Below, in pieces: positions 1 through 9,933 of a DNA stretch of 64,000 nt (the first letter of the stretch is position 1; each line of letters opens with the position of its first letter). The position numbers and the translations under genes were made by a program. This DNA comes from Sphingobium sp. GTDB lineage: Bacteria; Pseudomonadota; Alphaproteobacteria; Sphingomonadales; Sphingomonadaceae. Under the pieces are notes generated by a model. That model worked only from the letters and a program-made list of their open reading frames with translations, did not search any database and was not told the origin of the DNA. Where the stretch lies: contig SPEL01000004.1 of the NCBI GenBank assembly GCA_009360885.1, positions 62,001 to 126,000 on the forward strand. Reading direction: 5' to 3'.

Positions 1-165
1 GGTGGATTTGAAATACGCCTCATTATAGTGGCGAGGCGCAGAGCGCATTTAAAATTCATAAACCGCACTGGAAACAGAGAGTTGCTAGTGCCCCTTATGA
101 ATTTGAAGTTCGTTCTATGCCTGCCCAATAATAAGACGAACTTCAGATTCGGGTCACTAGCTTTG
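1..165. repeat. Dispersed hairpin repeat, copy 1 (may start left of window)
   Basis: This segment is about 87% identical over its first 64 bases to 14089-14152, and its right part matches 53951-54022 in reverse orientation. It contains an imperfect palindrome with arms at 87-112 and 137-158 around a spacer of about 24 bases, with the ends reading AGTGCCCC and GGGTCACT. No transposase gene is attached. It behaves like a small non-autonomous element or an insertion-sequence remnant. The family name is not known to me. Confidence 0.7.
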
Positions 166-254
166 CGACCCAGATGCAGCTACGGGGCGATCCCGCTTTT
201 CCAGATGGATAGGGCGCGGACGTCCTACCAGAAATGGGCACAGAAAGCAGATTT

Positions 255-953
255 ATGAAGCGTTTCTATAAGGAAGTCAGCACTGTCGCGCTGGGTGATG
301 GTCATCATATCCACCTCGATGGCCGCCCAGTGCGTACCCCTGCGCGCATGGCGCTGGCCCTGCCTAACGCCGCTCTGGCCGAGGCCATTGCGCAAGAATG
401 GCGCGATCAGGGCGAGAAGATCGACCCGGCTTCTATGCCAATCACCGGCCTTGCCAATGCAGCAATTGACCAGATAGCGCCCAACCCCACGGCCTTTGCC
501 GAAACCATATCCGTTTATGGGGAAAGCGACCTTCTCTGTTATCGCGCCGACACGCCATCCGAACTTGTCGCCCATCAGGCAAAGACGTGGCAGCCTCTGC
601 TGGATTGGGCCAGTGCGCGCTATGATATTTCCTTCACGGTAACATCCGGCATCATCCATGTTGCCCAAAGCCCGGCCACATTAGCACGGCTGCGTGAAAT
701 AGTCGGCGCGCAGGATGCGTTCACCATGGCGGCGCTATCCCCTCTGGTCAGCCTTAGCGGGTCGCTGGTCATTAGCCTCGCGGTAATCGAAAACGCCTTT
801 GAACGCGATGCCTTATGGCAGGCCGCCGAACTGGATGAAATCTGGCAAGCGGCGCAATGGGGCGAGGATGATGAAGCCACCGCCCGCCGCGCAATAAGGG
901 AGGCGGAATTTCACCGCACCGCCCGGTTCGCTGATCTGGTACGGGGCCGATAG
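255..953 (+). CDS. ATP12-family F1-ATPase assembly chaperone
   Basis: The 232-residue protein matches the ATP12 family, which in mitochondria and alphaproteobacteria assists assembly of the F1 alpha subunit of ATP synthase in the matrix or cytoplasm. Family features seen are the N-terminal MKRFYKEV start, the LDGRPVRTPA strand near residue 25, the TGLANAAIDQI segment near residue 65, YGESDLLCYRAD near residue 90 and the C-terminal helical part with WGEDDEA. I chose the ATG at 255 because family members start with KRFYK; the in-frame ATG at 234 adds seven unrelated residues. No strong ribosome binding site is visible. It stands alone, downstream of a repeat copy and convergent with a peroxiredoxin gene. 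Confidence 0.93.
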   Translation: MKRFYKEVSTVALGDGHHIHLDGRPVRTPARMALALPNAALAEAIAQEWRDQGEKIDPASMPITGLANAAIDQIAPNPTAFAETISVYGESDLLCYRADTPSELVAHQAKTWQPLLDWASARYDISFTVTSGIIHVAQSPATLARLREIVGAQDAFTMAALSPLVSLSGSLVISLAVIENAFERDALWQAAELDEIWQAAQWGEDDEATARRAIREAEFHRTARFADLVRGR

Positions 954-988
954 GAAGGGGGACGAACCGCCCCCTCACACCCGGCGCC

Positions 989-1540
989 TTACTTCGCCTG
1001 CATCGCCTTCACAGCGGCCAGCGTATTCTGCACATGTTCTTTATAGCTGAGCGCACTATGCACATAGGCGATGCGCCCCGTCGGGGCGATGACATAGGAT
1101 GTGCGGTTGGTCATACCCGCCCGCAAGGGCATAGCAACATCAAAACCCTTGATAATGCCCGGCCCAGCAGAGGCCACCGCAAATTTATTCTGGCATTCCT
1201 CTACCGAGAATTTGATGAGAGTATCCACCGGGTCCGCCGACATGCCAATAACCGTTGCGCCCGCTTTCTTAAACTCATCAACGGCCTCGGCAAATTCATG
1301 GGCTTCTGCTGTGCAGCCGGGCGTGAAAGCCGCCGGGAAGAAATACAGCACCACCGGCCCGCGCTTTAGCTGATGCGAGAGGGTGAGGGTGAAGGGTTTA
1401 CCCGCCAGCGCGCCGCGAGTCGTAAAATCGGGCGCCACCGCCCCAACGGGCAGTGCACTGGTCGCCGCACGGGGCAGCATCACTGCCGCCGCAGCGCCAA
1501 TGATAGCCGCCGCCAATAGTCCCTTTTTCCAGCGTCCCAT
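989..1540 (-). CDS. Exported BCP/AhpC-TSA-like peroxiredoxin
   Basis: A 183-residue thioredoxin-fold peroxiredoxin that would reduce peroxides with thiols. Residues 1-30 form a signal peptide or membrane anchor (basic MGRWKK, then an Ala-rich stretch), so it likely acts in the periplasm. The peroxidatic Cys is C76 in FTPGCTAEA. The Cys five residues later, typical of BCP-type enzymes, is absent (His81 instead); C116 in EECQNKF is another candidate resolving Cys. An AAGGAG site lies upstream of the ATG at 1540. It is convergent with the ATP12 gene and divergent from hisG. Confidence 0.88.
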   Translation of the reverse strand: MGRWKKGLLAAAIIGAAAAVMLPRAATSALPVGAVAPDFTTRGALAGKPFTLTLSHQLKRGPVVLYFFPAAFTPGCTAEAHEFAEAVDEFKKAGATVIGMSADPVDTLIKFSVEECQNKFAVASAGPGIIKGFDVAMPLRAGMTNRTSYVIAPTGRIAYVHSALSYKEHVQNTLAAVKAMQAK

Positions 1541-1645
1541 GATTTCGCACTCCTTACCAGCCTTGGTGCGCCACCATATACCGCATCACCACGAAAATCG
1601 ACTCAGCTTGCCCTTTTTTCCGCAGAACAGTAAAGCGCGACGATC

Positions 1646-2311
1646 ATGACCAATCCGCTCATCATCGCCGTGCCCAAGGGGCGCATATTGGACGAAGCCC
1701 TGCCCCTCCTTGCCAAAGCAGGGATTGAGCCGGATGCAGAGTTTCACGACAAGAAAAGCCGCGCCCTTAAATTCGCCACCAATCACGCGAATGTGTCGAT
1801 TATCCGGGTGCGCGCCTTTGATGTGGCGACCTTCGTGGCGCATGGCGCAGCGCAGATCGGCATTGTCGGTTCCGACGTGATTGAAGAATTTGATTATTCC
1901 CAGATTTACGCGCCGGTTGACCTCAACATTGGTCATTGCCGCCTGTCGGTTGCCCAACCGGAAGATGCGCTAGCCGAAGATGAAAGCGCGATGAGCCATG
2001 TGCGCGTCGCGACCAAATATCCGCATCTGACCCGCCGCCATTATGAGGCACGGGGCATTCAGGCGGAATGCGTCAAACTCAATGGCGCGATGGAACTCGC
2101 CCCGTCACTGGGCCTCTCCCGGCGTATTGTTGATCTGGTGTCGTCCGGCGCGACGCTGAAGGCCAATGGCCTTGTGGAAACCAGCGTCATCATGCAGATC
2201 AGCGCACGGCTGATCGTCAACCGCGCAGCCCTGAAAATGCGCGCAGCCCAGTTGGTGCCGATGATTGAGGCCTTTCGGGCCGCGGTGGAGGTGAACGATG
2301 CAGCGGCTTGA
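1646..2311 (+). CDS. hisG: ATP phosphoribosyltransferase, short form
   Basis: HisG catalyses the first step of histidine synthesis, joining ATP and PRPP. The protein has 221 residues with the family start [18 protein letters not shown] and the PRPP-binding region [13 protein letters not shown] near residue 165. Its length is that of the short form, which lacks the C-terminal regulatory domain and works with HisZ; no hisZ lies in this window. The 3' end overlaps hisD by 14 bases, indicating coupled translation. Confidence 0.96.
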   Translation: MTNPLIIAVPKGRILDEALPLLAKAGIEPDAEFHDKKSRALKFATNHANVSIIRVRAFDVATFVAHGAAQIGIVGSDVIEEFDYSQIYAPVDLNIGHCRLSVAQPEDALAEDESAMSHVRVATKYPHLTRRHYEARGIQAECVKLNGAMELAPSLGLSRRIVDLVSSGATLKANGLVETSVIMQISARLIVNRAALKMRAAQLVPMIEAFRAAVEVNDAAA

Positions 2312-3593
2312 TTCGACCAGCCCCGATTTTGCGGCGGCCTTTGATGCGCTGGTCAATGACCGGCGCGAATCGGATGCTGACGTTACCAGCGCAGTGCAGG
2401 ATATTATCGCCCGCGTTCGCCGCGAAGGGGACGCCGCATTGCATGATCTGACTCTGCGCTTTGACCGGCACGACCTCAACGCCACCGGGTGGCGTGTGGG
2501 CGAGAACGAGATGCAGGCCGCCCTAAATGGCTTGCCCGCTGAGCTGCGCCATGCGCTGGAATTAGCGGCAGAGCGCATCACCGCCTATCATGCGAAACAG
2601 CGCCCAGAGGACCGGGATGAAGTTGACGCCGCTGGCGTGCGCCTCGGTGCGCGTTGGGGCGCGGTCGATGCCGCAGGCCTCTATGTGCCGGGTGGACGCG
2701 CCGCTTATCCGTCATCGGTGCTGATGAACGCCCTGCCCGCCAAGGTTGCGGGAGTGGAACGCATTGTTATCGTCACCCCGACACCCAATGGGGAAATGAA
2801 CCCGCTGGTGCTGGCGGCGGCGCGTCTGGCCGGTGTCACCGAAATGTGGCGCGTTGGCGGGGCACAGGCCATTGCAGCACTCGCTTATGGCACAGACACT
2901 ATCGCGCCGGTGGATGTAATTGTTGGCCCCGGCAATAGCTGGGTGGCGGAGGCCAAGCGTCAGGTTTATGGCGTTGTCGGCATTGATATGGTGGCCGGGC
3001 CATCGGAAATCGTCGTGGTGGCCGATGGGCAGAATGACCCGGAATGGACAGCGGCAGACCTCCTCAGCCAGTCAGAGCATGACCCGACGAGCCAATCCAT
3101 ATTGTTCACCGATGATGCCAGTTTTGCCCATGCTGTGGCGCAGGCAGTGGAAACACAAATTCCGCAGCTTGCAACGGCCCAGACCGCCCGTACAAGCTGG
3201 GACGCCAATGGCGCAATTATCGTTACACCAACGCTGGATGATGCCATGCCGCTGGTGGATCGTCTCGCGCCCGAACATCTGGAACTGGCGGTGGATGACC
3301 CGGATGCGCTGTTCGCGCAGGTCCGCCATGCTGGTTCGGTTTTTCTGGGCCGTATGACGCCGGAAGCCGTGGGCGATTATGTCGCTGGTCCCAACCATGT
3401 GTTGCCAACCGGGCGGCGAGCGCGTTTCTCATCCGGCCTTTCCGTGCTGGATTTCATGAAACGCACCAGCTTTCTGGCCCTCAATGAACAATCCATCAAG
3501 GCCGTTGGCCCTGCCGCCGTTGCCCTCGCCAAGGCAGAGGGGCTGCCCGCCCATGCTTCCTCCGTCGCGCGGCGGCTGGGGCTGAACAACTGA
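2298..3593 (+). CDS. hisD: Histidinol dehydrogenase
   Basis: A 431-residue zinc enzyme for the last two oxidations of histidine synthesis (histidinol to histidine, NAD-dependent). Family signatures are intact: [15 protein letters not shown] near residue 128, [17 protein letters not shown], the zinc and catalytic segment [13 protein letters not shown] near 255, [13 protein letters not shown] near 322 and [15 protein letters not shown] near 360. A GGAGGTG ribosome binding site sits inside the hisG end. It forms an operon with hisG and probably the DUF1993 and nusB genes downstream. Confidence 0.97.
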   Translation: MQRLDSTSPDFAAAFDALVNDRRESDADVTSAVQDIIARVRREGDAALHDLTLRFDRHDLNATGWRVGENEMQAALNGLPAELRHALELAAERITAYHAKQRPEDRDEVDAAGVRLGARWGAVDAAGLYVPGGRAAYPSSVLMNALPAKVAGVERIVIVTPTPNGEMNPLVLAAARLAGVTEMWRVGGAQAIAALAYGTDTIAPVDVIVGPGNSWVAEAKRQVYGVVGIDMVAGPSEIVVVADGQNDPEWTAADLLSQSEHDPTSQSILFTDDASFAHAVAQAVETQIPQLATAQTARTSWDANGAIIVTPTLDDAMPLVDRLAPEHLELAVDDPDALFAQVRHAGSVFLGRMTPEAVGDYVAGPNHVLPTGRRARFSSGLSVLDFMKRTSFLALNEQSIKAVGPAAVALAKAEGLPAHASSVARRLGLNN

Positions 3594-3611
3594 ATAAGAG
3601 GAGATACGACC

Positions 3612-4142
3612 ATGGCCATTTCCCTTTATGATGCGCTGGTTCCCAGTTGGATACAGATCGTCACCGCTGTGCGCGGCCTCCTCGACAAAGCAGAGACATA
3701 TTGCGCGGAACAAGGCATAGCCGAAGGCGACATCATCACCGCGCGTCTGGCCGATGATATGATGCCCTTTAACATGCAAATCCATTGGATCGCCCATCAT
3801 AGCATGGGTGCATTCAAGGGCGTGAAGGCTGGCCTGTTTCAGCCCACGGATACCCCACCCGCGCAGGACTTTGCCGGGTTGAAGGCAGAACTGGACGCCG
3901 CGCTGGAAGGCCTCGCCCAGATTACGCCCGACCATATGGAGTATTTCGAAGGCAGCACCGTGCGTTTCGTCGTGCCCGCTTATAATCTCGACATTGCATT
4001 CACGGCGGAAAATTTCCTGCTCTCTTTCTCTCAGCCCAATTTTTATTTCCATGCCACCACCGCCTATGACATTCTGCGCGGCAAGGGCATGGCCATCGGC
4101 AAGGTCGATTTCCTCGGCCCGCTGCGTATCAAGGCACAGTAA
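3612..4142 (+). CDS. DUF1993 family protein
   Basis: A 176-residue cytoplasmic protein resembling DUF1993, a family of unknown function. The N-terminus MAISLYDALVPSWIQIV and the C-terminal FSQPNFYFHATTAYDILR segment followed by GKVDFLG are typical. A good AGGAG site precedes the ATG. It lies 18 bases after hisD and 3 bases before nusB, so it is probably co-transcribed with both. No link to histidine synthesis or transcription is evident from its sequence. Confidence 0.85.
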   Translation: MAISLYDALVPSWIQIVTAVRGLLDKAETYCAEQGIAEGDIITARLADDMMPFNMQIHWIAHHSMGAFKGVKAGLFQPTDTPPAQDFAGLKAELDAALEGLAQITPDHMEYFEGSTVRFVVPAYNLDIAFTAENFLLSFSQPNFYFHATTAYDILRGKGMAIGKVDFLGPLRIKAQ

Positions 4143-4145
4143 ACT

Positions 4146-4592
4146 ATGAATGATCGCTCCCGTTCCCGCTCCGCCGCACGCCTCGCCGCTGTGCAGGCTT
4201 TATATCAGAAAGAGATGGAGGGAACGCCGCTGCCCCTGTTGCTGACGGAATTTCACAACCACCGCCTCGGTAAAACCATTGAGGAAGTCACCTATGCCGA
4301 TGCAGAGGTCAGCTTTTTCGATGATATTGTCGCAGGCGTCGATGCCCGGCGCGAAGAACTGGATGAGCGCATTAGTGCGCGCCTTTCCAATGGCTGGGCG
4401 CTCGACCGGCTGGACCGCCCTATGCGCCAGATATTGCGTGCTGGCACTTATGAACTGGTCGCGCGCATTGATGTGCCCACTGGCACCGTCATCAGCGAAT
4501 ATGTGGATGTCGCCAAGGCCTTTTATGAAAAGCGTGAGGCTGGCTTTGTAAATGGCCTGCTGGATGCCGTGGCAAAGGACGTGCGGGCCTGA
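4146..4592 (+). CDS. nusB: Transcription antitermination factor NusB
   Basis: This 148-residue helical RNA-binding protein pairs with NusE (S10) in rRNA antitermination. The start RSAARLAAVQALYQKEM, the central LDRLDRPMRQILRAGTYEL and the C-terminal ISEYVDVAKAFYEKREAGFVNGLLDAVAK are classic NusB. It lies directly after the DUF1993 gene and about 75 bases before thiL, an arrangement of nusB then thiL common in proteobacteria. Confidence 0.96.
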   Translation: MNDRSRSRSAARLAAVQALYQKEMEGTPLPLLLTEFHNHRLGKTIEEVTYADAEVSFFDDIVAGVDARREELDERISARLSNGWALDRLDRPMRQILRAGTYELVARIDVPTGTVISEYVDVAKAFYEKREAGFVNGLLDAVAKDVRA

Positions 4593-4666
4593 AGGAGCCT
4601 GCCGCTGCTTTACTGCTTGCGTAGCACCCAATCCGCAACTTGCATTTTGGGCACTAAGGCCAGACA

Positions 4667-5692
4667 ATGACAGCCATGAGTGACGAAGCCAGCTTCATTG
4701 CCCGAATGCGCGCCATCGCTACCCATTCAGCAGCGCGCGGGTTGATGGATGACGCCGCCATCCTGCCCCGGCCAGAAGGCGCGGTCGTCCTCACCCATGA
4801 CATGCTGGTGGAGGGGGTTCATTTCCTGCCTGATGACCCGGCAGAGAGCGTCGCGTGGAAATTGCTGGCGGTCAATCTCTCTGACCTCGCCGCCAAAGGG
4901 GCCAAACCTTTGGGCGTGCTGGTGGGCTATGGCCTTGGCAATATGGAGGGCCTTGGCAGCGACAGCGCATGGGACATGGGTTTCGCCGCAGGGCTAGGCA
5001 ACGCGCTTGCTCATTTCGACGTACCATTGCTGGGCGGGGATACGGTGCAAATGCCCGCCAATGCCCCACGAACATTAGGCCTCACCGCCATTGGCGCGGC
5101 CCCTGCAACCGGCTCGCCGGAGCGCAACGGAGCGCAGGCCGGCGATATGCTATTCGTCACAGGCACCATTGGGGATGCCGGGGCGGGGCTTGCGCTGCTG
5201 ACAGGGCAAGAAGGCGCGGACCTGCCACCTGCGGCAAAAGAGGCGCTGATTGCCGCCTATCGTCTGCCTCAGCCGCAAATGGCCTTGGGACAAGCCATAG
5301 CCCCTACTGTCACCGCGATGGCCGATATATCGGACGGGCTGTTGATCGACGCACAGCGCATCGCGCAGGCAAGCGGATGTACGATCCGGCTGAACCTTGA
5401 TGTTATGCCGCTTTCCTCCGCTTATATCGCCCTGCGCGGCAACAGCAGTTCCAGCCGCATTGCCGCCGCAACGGCAGGAGATGACTATCAACTGCTCTTC
5501 ACCGCCCCCGCGGAAAAGGCCGAAACCATAGCATCACTCATCAATGAACAAGGCGGAACCGTGCGGGCAATCGGACAATGCGCCACCGCCACCCCCCAAA
5601 GCCCGCAACTGGTCGTTGAGTATAAGGGCACGCCTGTCACCCTGCCCGCCCGGCTGGGTTTTGAACATGGCACCGCCGCCACGCCGAAATGA
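4667..5692 (+). CDS. thiL: Thiamine-monophosphate kinase
   Basis: ThiL phosphorylates thiamine monophosphate to the diphosphate cofactor. The 341-residue protein shows the PurM/ThiL-fold motifs: DDAAIL near residue 28, HDMLVEGVHF, WKLLAVNLSDLAAKGAKP near 64, LLGGDTVQ near 121, and MADISDGLLIDAQRIA near 218, with AGDDYQLLF near 271. The start may be the ATG at 4667 or the one at 4676; an AGG-rich site precedes the first. The C-terminus is short of strongly conserved sequence, as usual. Confidence 0.95.
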   Translation: MTAMSDEASFIARMRAIATHSAARGLMDDAAILPRPEGAVVLTHDMLVEGVHFLPDDPAESVAWKLLAVNLSDLAAKGAKPLGVLVGYGLGNMEGLGSDSAWDMGFAAGLGNALAHFDVPLLGGDTVQMPANAPRTLGLTAIGAAPATGSPERNGAQAGDMLFVTGTIGDAGAGLALLTGQEGADLPPAAKEALIAAYRLPQPQMALGQAIAPTVTAMADISDGLLIDAQRIAQASGCTIRLNLDVMPLSSAYIALRGNSSSSRIAAATAGDDYQLLFTAPAEKAETIASLINEQGGTVRAIGQCATATPQSPQLVVEYKGTPVTLPARLGFEHGTAATPK

Positions 5693-5885
5693 ACCATTAA
5701 ATTGGCTTGACGCGCCCCATGATAAGAATAGGTTCAGCCCATCTTCATTTTCAGGTCAGGATCGCGCCAATGGCCGGCAGGATACTGAAACAGGGCAGAA
5801 AAACCACAGCGCCTCTATTAGGACGCTGCATCATTCTGCCCGCCGCATCCCATGAAAACAAAGCAATAGTGAAAGGGAAGAGGAT

Positions 5886-8018
5886 ATGAGCATAACGCCA
5901 ATGATGCTGGCCCTTGGTTGTGGGCTGATTGCACTGATATACGGCGGGCTGACCAGCCGTCAGGTGCTGAATGCCCCCGCCGGGAATGAAGCCATGCAGC
6001 GCATTGCCGCCGCAATACAGGAGGGGGCTTCGGCTTATTTAGGGCGGCAATATCGCGCCATTGCCATTGTCGGCGTGGTTGTCGCCGTGCTGGTGCTGAT
6101 CTTTCTGGGGCTGACATCCACCATCGCCTTTACGCTGGGCGCGGTTCTCTCTGGCGCGGCGGGCTATACCGGCATGACCATATCTGTGCGCGCTAATGTA
6201 CGCACGGCAGAGGCCGCACGGCAATCGCTACAATCCGGCCTCACCGTCGCATTCCGGGCCGGGGCGGTCACAGGGATGCTGGTCGCGGGGCTGGCTTTGC
6301 TCGCCATCGCTTTGCTATTCTGGTATCTGACTGGCCCTGCGGACCTACCCCCCGATAACCGGATGGTGATTGACAGCCTGATTGCGCTGGCCTTTGGCGC
6401 GTCGCTCATCTCCATCTTCGCTCGGCTTGGCGGAGGCATCTTCACCAAGGCCGCCGATGTTGGCGCTGACCTTGTTGGCAAGGTCGAGGCAGGCATCCCC
6501 GAAGATGACCCGCGTAACCCCGCCGTCATCGCGGATAATGTGGGGGATAATGTCGGCGACTGCGCGGGCATGGCGGCGGACCTGTTTGAAACCTATGTGG
6601 TAACGATCGGCGCTACCATGGTGCTGATCGCGCTGCTGGTGAAAGGGGTTAGCGCAGCGGAGCTGACGCAGCTCATGTCCCTCCCCCTCGCCGTGGGTGG
6701 GGCGTGCATCATCACCTCGATCATCGGCACTTATATGGTGCGTCTGGGCAGCAAACAGTCCATCATGGGCGCGCTCTATAAGGGGTTCTGGACAACCGCC
6801 CTCCTCTCCATAATCGCCATATGGGCCGCAACGCAAATCACATTGGGCGACCTCAATGCCCGTTTCGGCACCGATCTCGATGGGCAAGGCGGCTATACCG
6901 GATGGGCGCTCTTTGCATCCATGATGGTGGGCCTTGGCGTCACAGGCCTCATCGTCTGGATCACCGAATATTATACCGGCACAGGCTACCGCCCGGTGCG
7001 CTCCATCGCCAAATCATCAGAAACCGGCCATGGCACCAATGTGATACAGGGCCTCGCCATCAGCATGGAGGCAACCGCGCTGCCGACATTGGTGATCTGC
7101 GTTGGTATCATCACCGCATGGCATTTCGCGGGCCTCATTGGCATTGCCTTTGCCGCAACGGCGATGCTGGCGCTCGCTGGCATGGTGGTGGCACTGGATG
7201 CCTATGGGCCGGTGACGGATAATGCGGGCGGCATTGCCGAAATGGCAGGGCTGGAGGAAGACGTCCGCACCCGCACCGACGCACTGGATGCTGTGGGCAA
7301 CACCACCAAGGCCGTCACCAAGGGCTATGCCATTGGCTCAGCAGGGCTGGCCGCGCTGGTATTGTTCGGCAGCTATAATGAGGATCTCAAATATTATAAC
7401 AGCGCGTTGGGGCTGGTGGAACCGCCAGATTTCAGTCTGTCCAACCCTTATGTGATTGTCGGGCTACTGCTCGGCGCGTTGCTGCCCTATCTCTTTGGGG
7501 CGATGGGGATGACCGCCGTGGGCCGCGCTGGCGGCGCAGTGGTAGAGGAAGTGCGCGAGCAATTCCGCAACAATCCCGACATTATGGCGGGAACGAGCAA
7601 GCCTGATTATGCCCGCACGGTGGACCTCGTCACCAAGGCCGCGATACAGGAAATGATCCTGCCCAGTCTGCTGCCCGTGCTGGCCCCGGTGGCAGTCTAT
7701 TTCGCCATATCGGCCATTGCCGGTTCCGCCAATGGCTTTGCCGCCTTGGGGGCGCTATTATTAGGTGTCATTGTTTCCGGCCTGTTTGTCGCGCTGTCGA
7801 TGACCAGCGGCGGCGGCGCTTGGGATAATGCCAAAAAATATATTGAGGACGGGCATCATGGTGGCAAAGGGTCAGAGGCGCATAAGGCCGCTGTTACCGG
7901 CGATACAGTGGGTGACCCCTATAAGGACACCGCCGGGCCAGCGATTAACCCAATGATAAAGATCACCAACATCGTGGCCTTGCTGCTGCTGGCGGCGCTG
8001 GCGCACGGGGTGGCCTAA
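5886..8018 (+). CDS. hppA: K+-independent H+-translocating membrane pyrophosphatase
   Basis: The 710-residue integral membrane pump couples pyrophosphate hydrolysis to proton export. About 16 hydrophobic segments are present. The substrate-binding loop [20 protein letters not shown] lies near residues 188-207, followed by the [18 protein letters not shown] repeat near 218-235. Residue 475 in GNTTKAV is Lys where potassium-dependent enzymes have Ala, so this should be the potassium-independent class. The start is supported by AAGGGAAGAGG upstream. A terminator-like hairpin follows at 8041. The gene appears to be its own unit. Confidence 0.97.
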   Translation: MSITPMMLALGCGLIALIYGGLTSRQVLNAPAGNEAMQRIAAAIQEGASAYLGRQYRAIAIVGVVVAVLVLIFLGLTSTIAFTLGAVLSGAAGYTGMTISVRANVRTAEAARQSLQSGLTVAFRAGAVTGMLVAGLALLAIALLFWYLTGPADLPPDNRMVIDSLIALAFGASLISIFARLGGGIFTKAADVGADLVGKVEAGIPEDDPRNPAVIADNVGDNVGDCAGMAADLFETYVVTIGATMVLIALLVKGVSAAELTQLMSLPLAVGGACIITSIIGTYMVRLGSKQSIMGALYKGFWTTALLSIIAIWAATQITLGDLNARFGTDLDGQGGYTGWALFASMMVGLGVTGLIVWITEYYTGTGYRPVRSIAKSSETGHGTNVIQGLAISMEATALPTLVICVGIITAWHFAGLIGIAFAATAMLALAGMVVALDAYGPVTDNAGGIAEMAGLEEDVRTRTDALDAVGNTTKAVTKGYAIGSAGLAALVLFGSYNEDLKYYNSALGLVEPPDFSLSNPYVIVGLLLGALLPYLFGAMGMTAVGRAGGAVVEEVREQFRNNPDIMAGTSKPDYARTVDLVTKAAIQEMILPSLLPVLAPVAVYFAISAIAGSANGFAALGALLLGVIVSGLFVALSMTSGGGAWDNAKKYIEDGHHGGKGSEAHKAAVTGDTVGDPYKDTAGPAINPMIKITNIVALLLLAALAHGVA

Positions 8019-8040
8019 AGCCGTACCGAAAAGGGTAAAT

Positions 8041-8070
8041 CGGCGGCCATAGGGTGGTCGCCGGTTTTCG
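8041..8070 (+). terminator. Rho-independent terminator after hppA
   Basis: A GC-rich hairpin with arms CGGCGGCCA (8041-8049) and TGGTCGCCG (8055-8063), one mismatch and a 5-base loop, is followed by GTTTTCGTT. It begins 22 bases after the hppA stop codon. Confidence 0.65.
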
Positions 8071-8146
8071 TTGTGCGATGATTTTTTAGCGACCTTTTGT
8101 TCTGACCAACTTTTGTTTTGAATGGCCCGCGCCTATAAGCTCTGCC

Positions 8147-9295
8147 ATGTCTCCTCTTCATCCTTATGCCCGCCAGATTGATGCGCTGGAAAAACGGGCG
8201 AGAGCCAGACGCCTCATCCCCCGCGCTGGCATAGATTTCTCCTCTAATGATTATCTAGCCTTGGCGCACAGCCCGGCCATCTCCTCGGCGCTGATGGAAG
8301 CGCTGGCACAGGGCGTTCCGGCGGGGTCTGGCGGATCACGTCTGCTGCGCGGTAACGCGCCGGAACATGAGGCGTTGGAGGAGCAGGCTGCGCGATTTTT
8401 CGGCAGTGAGGCAGCGCTTTACATGGCCAATGGCTTTGCGGCGAACCTCTCCATCCTCTCCACCCTGCCCCGTGCGGGTGACCTCATTATCGCGGATGAA
8501 CTCGCCCATGCCAGCATGATAGACGGCATTCGCCAATCAAAAGCGCAGGCCGTTTTCGTCACCCATAATGATGCGGTGGCGTTTGAGGACGCCATCACCG
8601 CATGGCGGACACAGGGTGGCACCGGAACGCCATGGATTGTCGCGGAAACGCTCTATTCAATGGACGGCGACATGGCCCCGGTGGATGATTTATTCGCCAT
8701 CGCAACACGCCATGACGGCTTTCTGCTGCTGGATGAAGCGCATGCGACCGGCGTTTTTGGCCCGGATGGCAAAGGATTGTCGACACATCTGGAAGGGGCG
8801 GAAAACCTCATCACCCTGCACACCTGCGGCAAGGGGCTGGGGGTGGAAGGGGCATTGGTCTGCGCACCCAAATTACTGACCCAAACCCTCATCAACAAGG
8901 CGCGGCCTTTTATCTTCTCCACCGCGCCGTCACCCCTGATGGCCGTGGCGGTAGGCGCAGCCCTCAACCAAATATCCGGCCCATCAGGCGATATGCTGCG
9001 CGATGAGCTGCGCGCCCTCGCCACCCATGCGGGCGAGGTCATTTGCGCGCCATTGGGCCTGCCTATGCCAGAAACCCAAATAATCCCCATCATCATTGGC
9101 GCGGATGCACGCACAATGGAGGTGGCCGCTGCATGCCAGAACGCGGGCTTTGACGTGCGCGGTGTGCGCCCGCCCACGGTGCCGCCCGGCACCAGCCGCC
9201 TGCGCCTCTCCATCACCCGCAACCTCACCAATGAAGATATAGACGCGCTGGCAGAGACACTATTGCCATCGTTGCGTGCAAAGGAAAGCCTGTGA
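8147..9295 (+). CDS. bioF: 8-amino-7-oxononanoate synthase
   Basis: A 382-residue PLP enzyme of biotin synthesis that condenses a pimeloyl thioester with alanine. Fold-type I features: the substrate segment SNDYLALA near residue 33, GSGGSRLLRGN near 60-70, LLLDEAHATGVFG near 193, and the PLP Lys at about K229 in HTCGKGLG. It is the first gene of bioF-bioD-bioA, overlapping bioD by 4 bases. No BirA operator could be identified by eye upstream. Confidence 0.95.
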   Translation: MSPLHPYARQIDALEKRARARRLIPRAGIDFSSNDYLALAHSPAISSALMEALAQGVPAGSGGSRLLRGNAPEHEALEEQAARFFGSEAALYMANGFAANLSILSTLPRAGDLIIADELAHASMIDGIRQSKAQAVFVTHNDAVAFEDAITAWRTQGGTGTPWIVAETLYSMDGDMAPVDDLFAIATRHDGFLLLDEAHATGVFGPDGKGLSTHLEGAENLITLHTCGKGLGVEGALVCAPKLLTQTLINKARPFIFSTAPSPLMAVAVGAALNQISGPSGDMLRDELRALATHAGEVICAPLGLPMPETQIIPIIIGADARTMEVAAACQNAGFDVRGVRPPTVPPGTSRLRLSITRNLTNEDIDALAETLLPSLRAKESL

Positions 9296-9933
9296 GCCGC
9301 GCCATCATCATCAGCGGAACCGATACTGACGCGGGGAAAACCGTTGTGGCTGCAGGGATCACCCTATGCCTTTCAGGGGCGCATTATTGGAAACCGGTGC
9401 AATCCGGCACCACGCCATCCACCGACACCGCAACAGTGAAGGCGCTAACCGGCCTCCCCGATGGTCGCTTTCTACCAGAGGCCTATTATCTACAGGAACC
9501 AGCCTCCCCTCATCTTTCCGCCCGAATGGAGGGTGTAGAGATCCTCGCAGACCGGCTAACCCTGCCCGATGTAGACGCGCCTGTGGTGGTGGAGGGCGCA
9601 GGCGGGCTAATGGTGCCACTCAGCGAGCATCTGCTGACGATTGACCTGTTCGCCCGCTGGGGACGCCCGGTACTTCTCGTCGCCCGAACCGGCCTTGGTA
9701 CTATCAACCATAGCCTGCTGAGCATAGAGGCCCTGCGCGCCCGCAACATACCCATAGGCGGCTTGATATTTTCTGGTGATCCGCATCCCGAAAATGAACG
9801 CATCATCCCGCATTTCGCCAATGTGCCGGTGCTGGGTCGCCTGCCCCGCCTCCCTTCCCTGACGCCCGATATTCTGCGCGCCGCAGTACAGGCGTATATA
9901 GATATGGCCGCGATAGAGGTCCTGACAGCATGA
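9292..9933 (+). CDS. bioD: Dethiobiotin synthetase
   Basis: BioD closes the ureido ring from 7,8-diaminopelargonic acid, CO2 and ATP. The 213-residue protein has the P-loop variant GTDTDAGKTVVAA at residues 9-21, YWKPVQSG near 36, and VVEGAGGLMVPL near 98. It starts with GTG at 9292 in a GTGA overlap with bioF and ends in an ATGA overlap with bioA, so the three genes are translationally coupled. Confidence 0.95.
   Translation: MSRAIIISGTDTDAGKTVVAAGITLCLSGAHYWKPVQSGTTPSTDTATVKALTGLPDGRFLPEAYYLQEPASPHLSARMEGVEILADRLTLPDVDAPVVVEGAGGLMVPLSEHLLTIDLFARWGRPVLLVARTGLGTINHSLLSIEALRARNIPIGGLIFSGDPHPENERIIPHFANVPVLGRLPRLPSLTPDILRAAVQAYIDMAAIEVLTA

Noticed and set aside
5693-5885. Possible sigma-70 promoter TTGACG near 5706 before hppA
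   Set aside because: No acceptable -10 box at normal spacing could be found.
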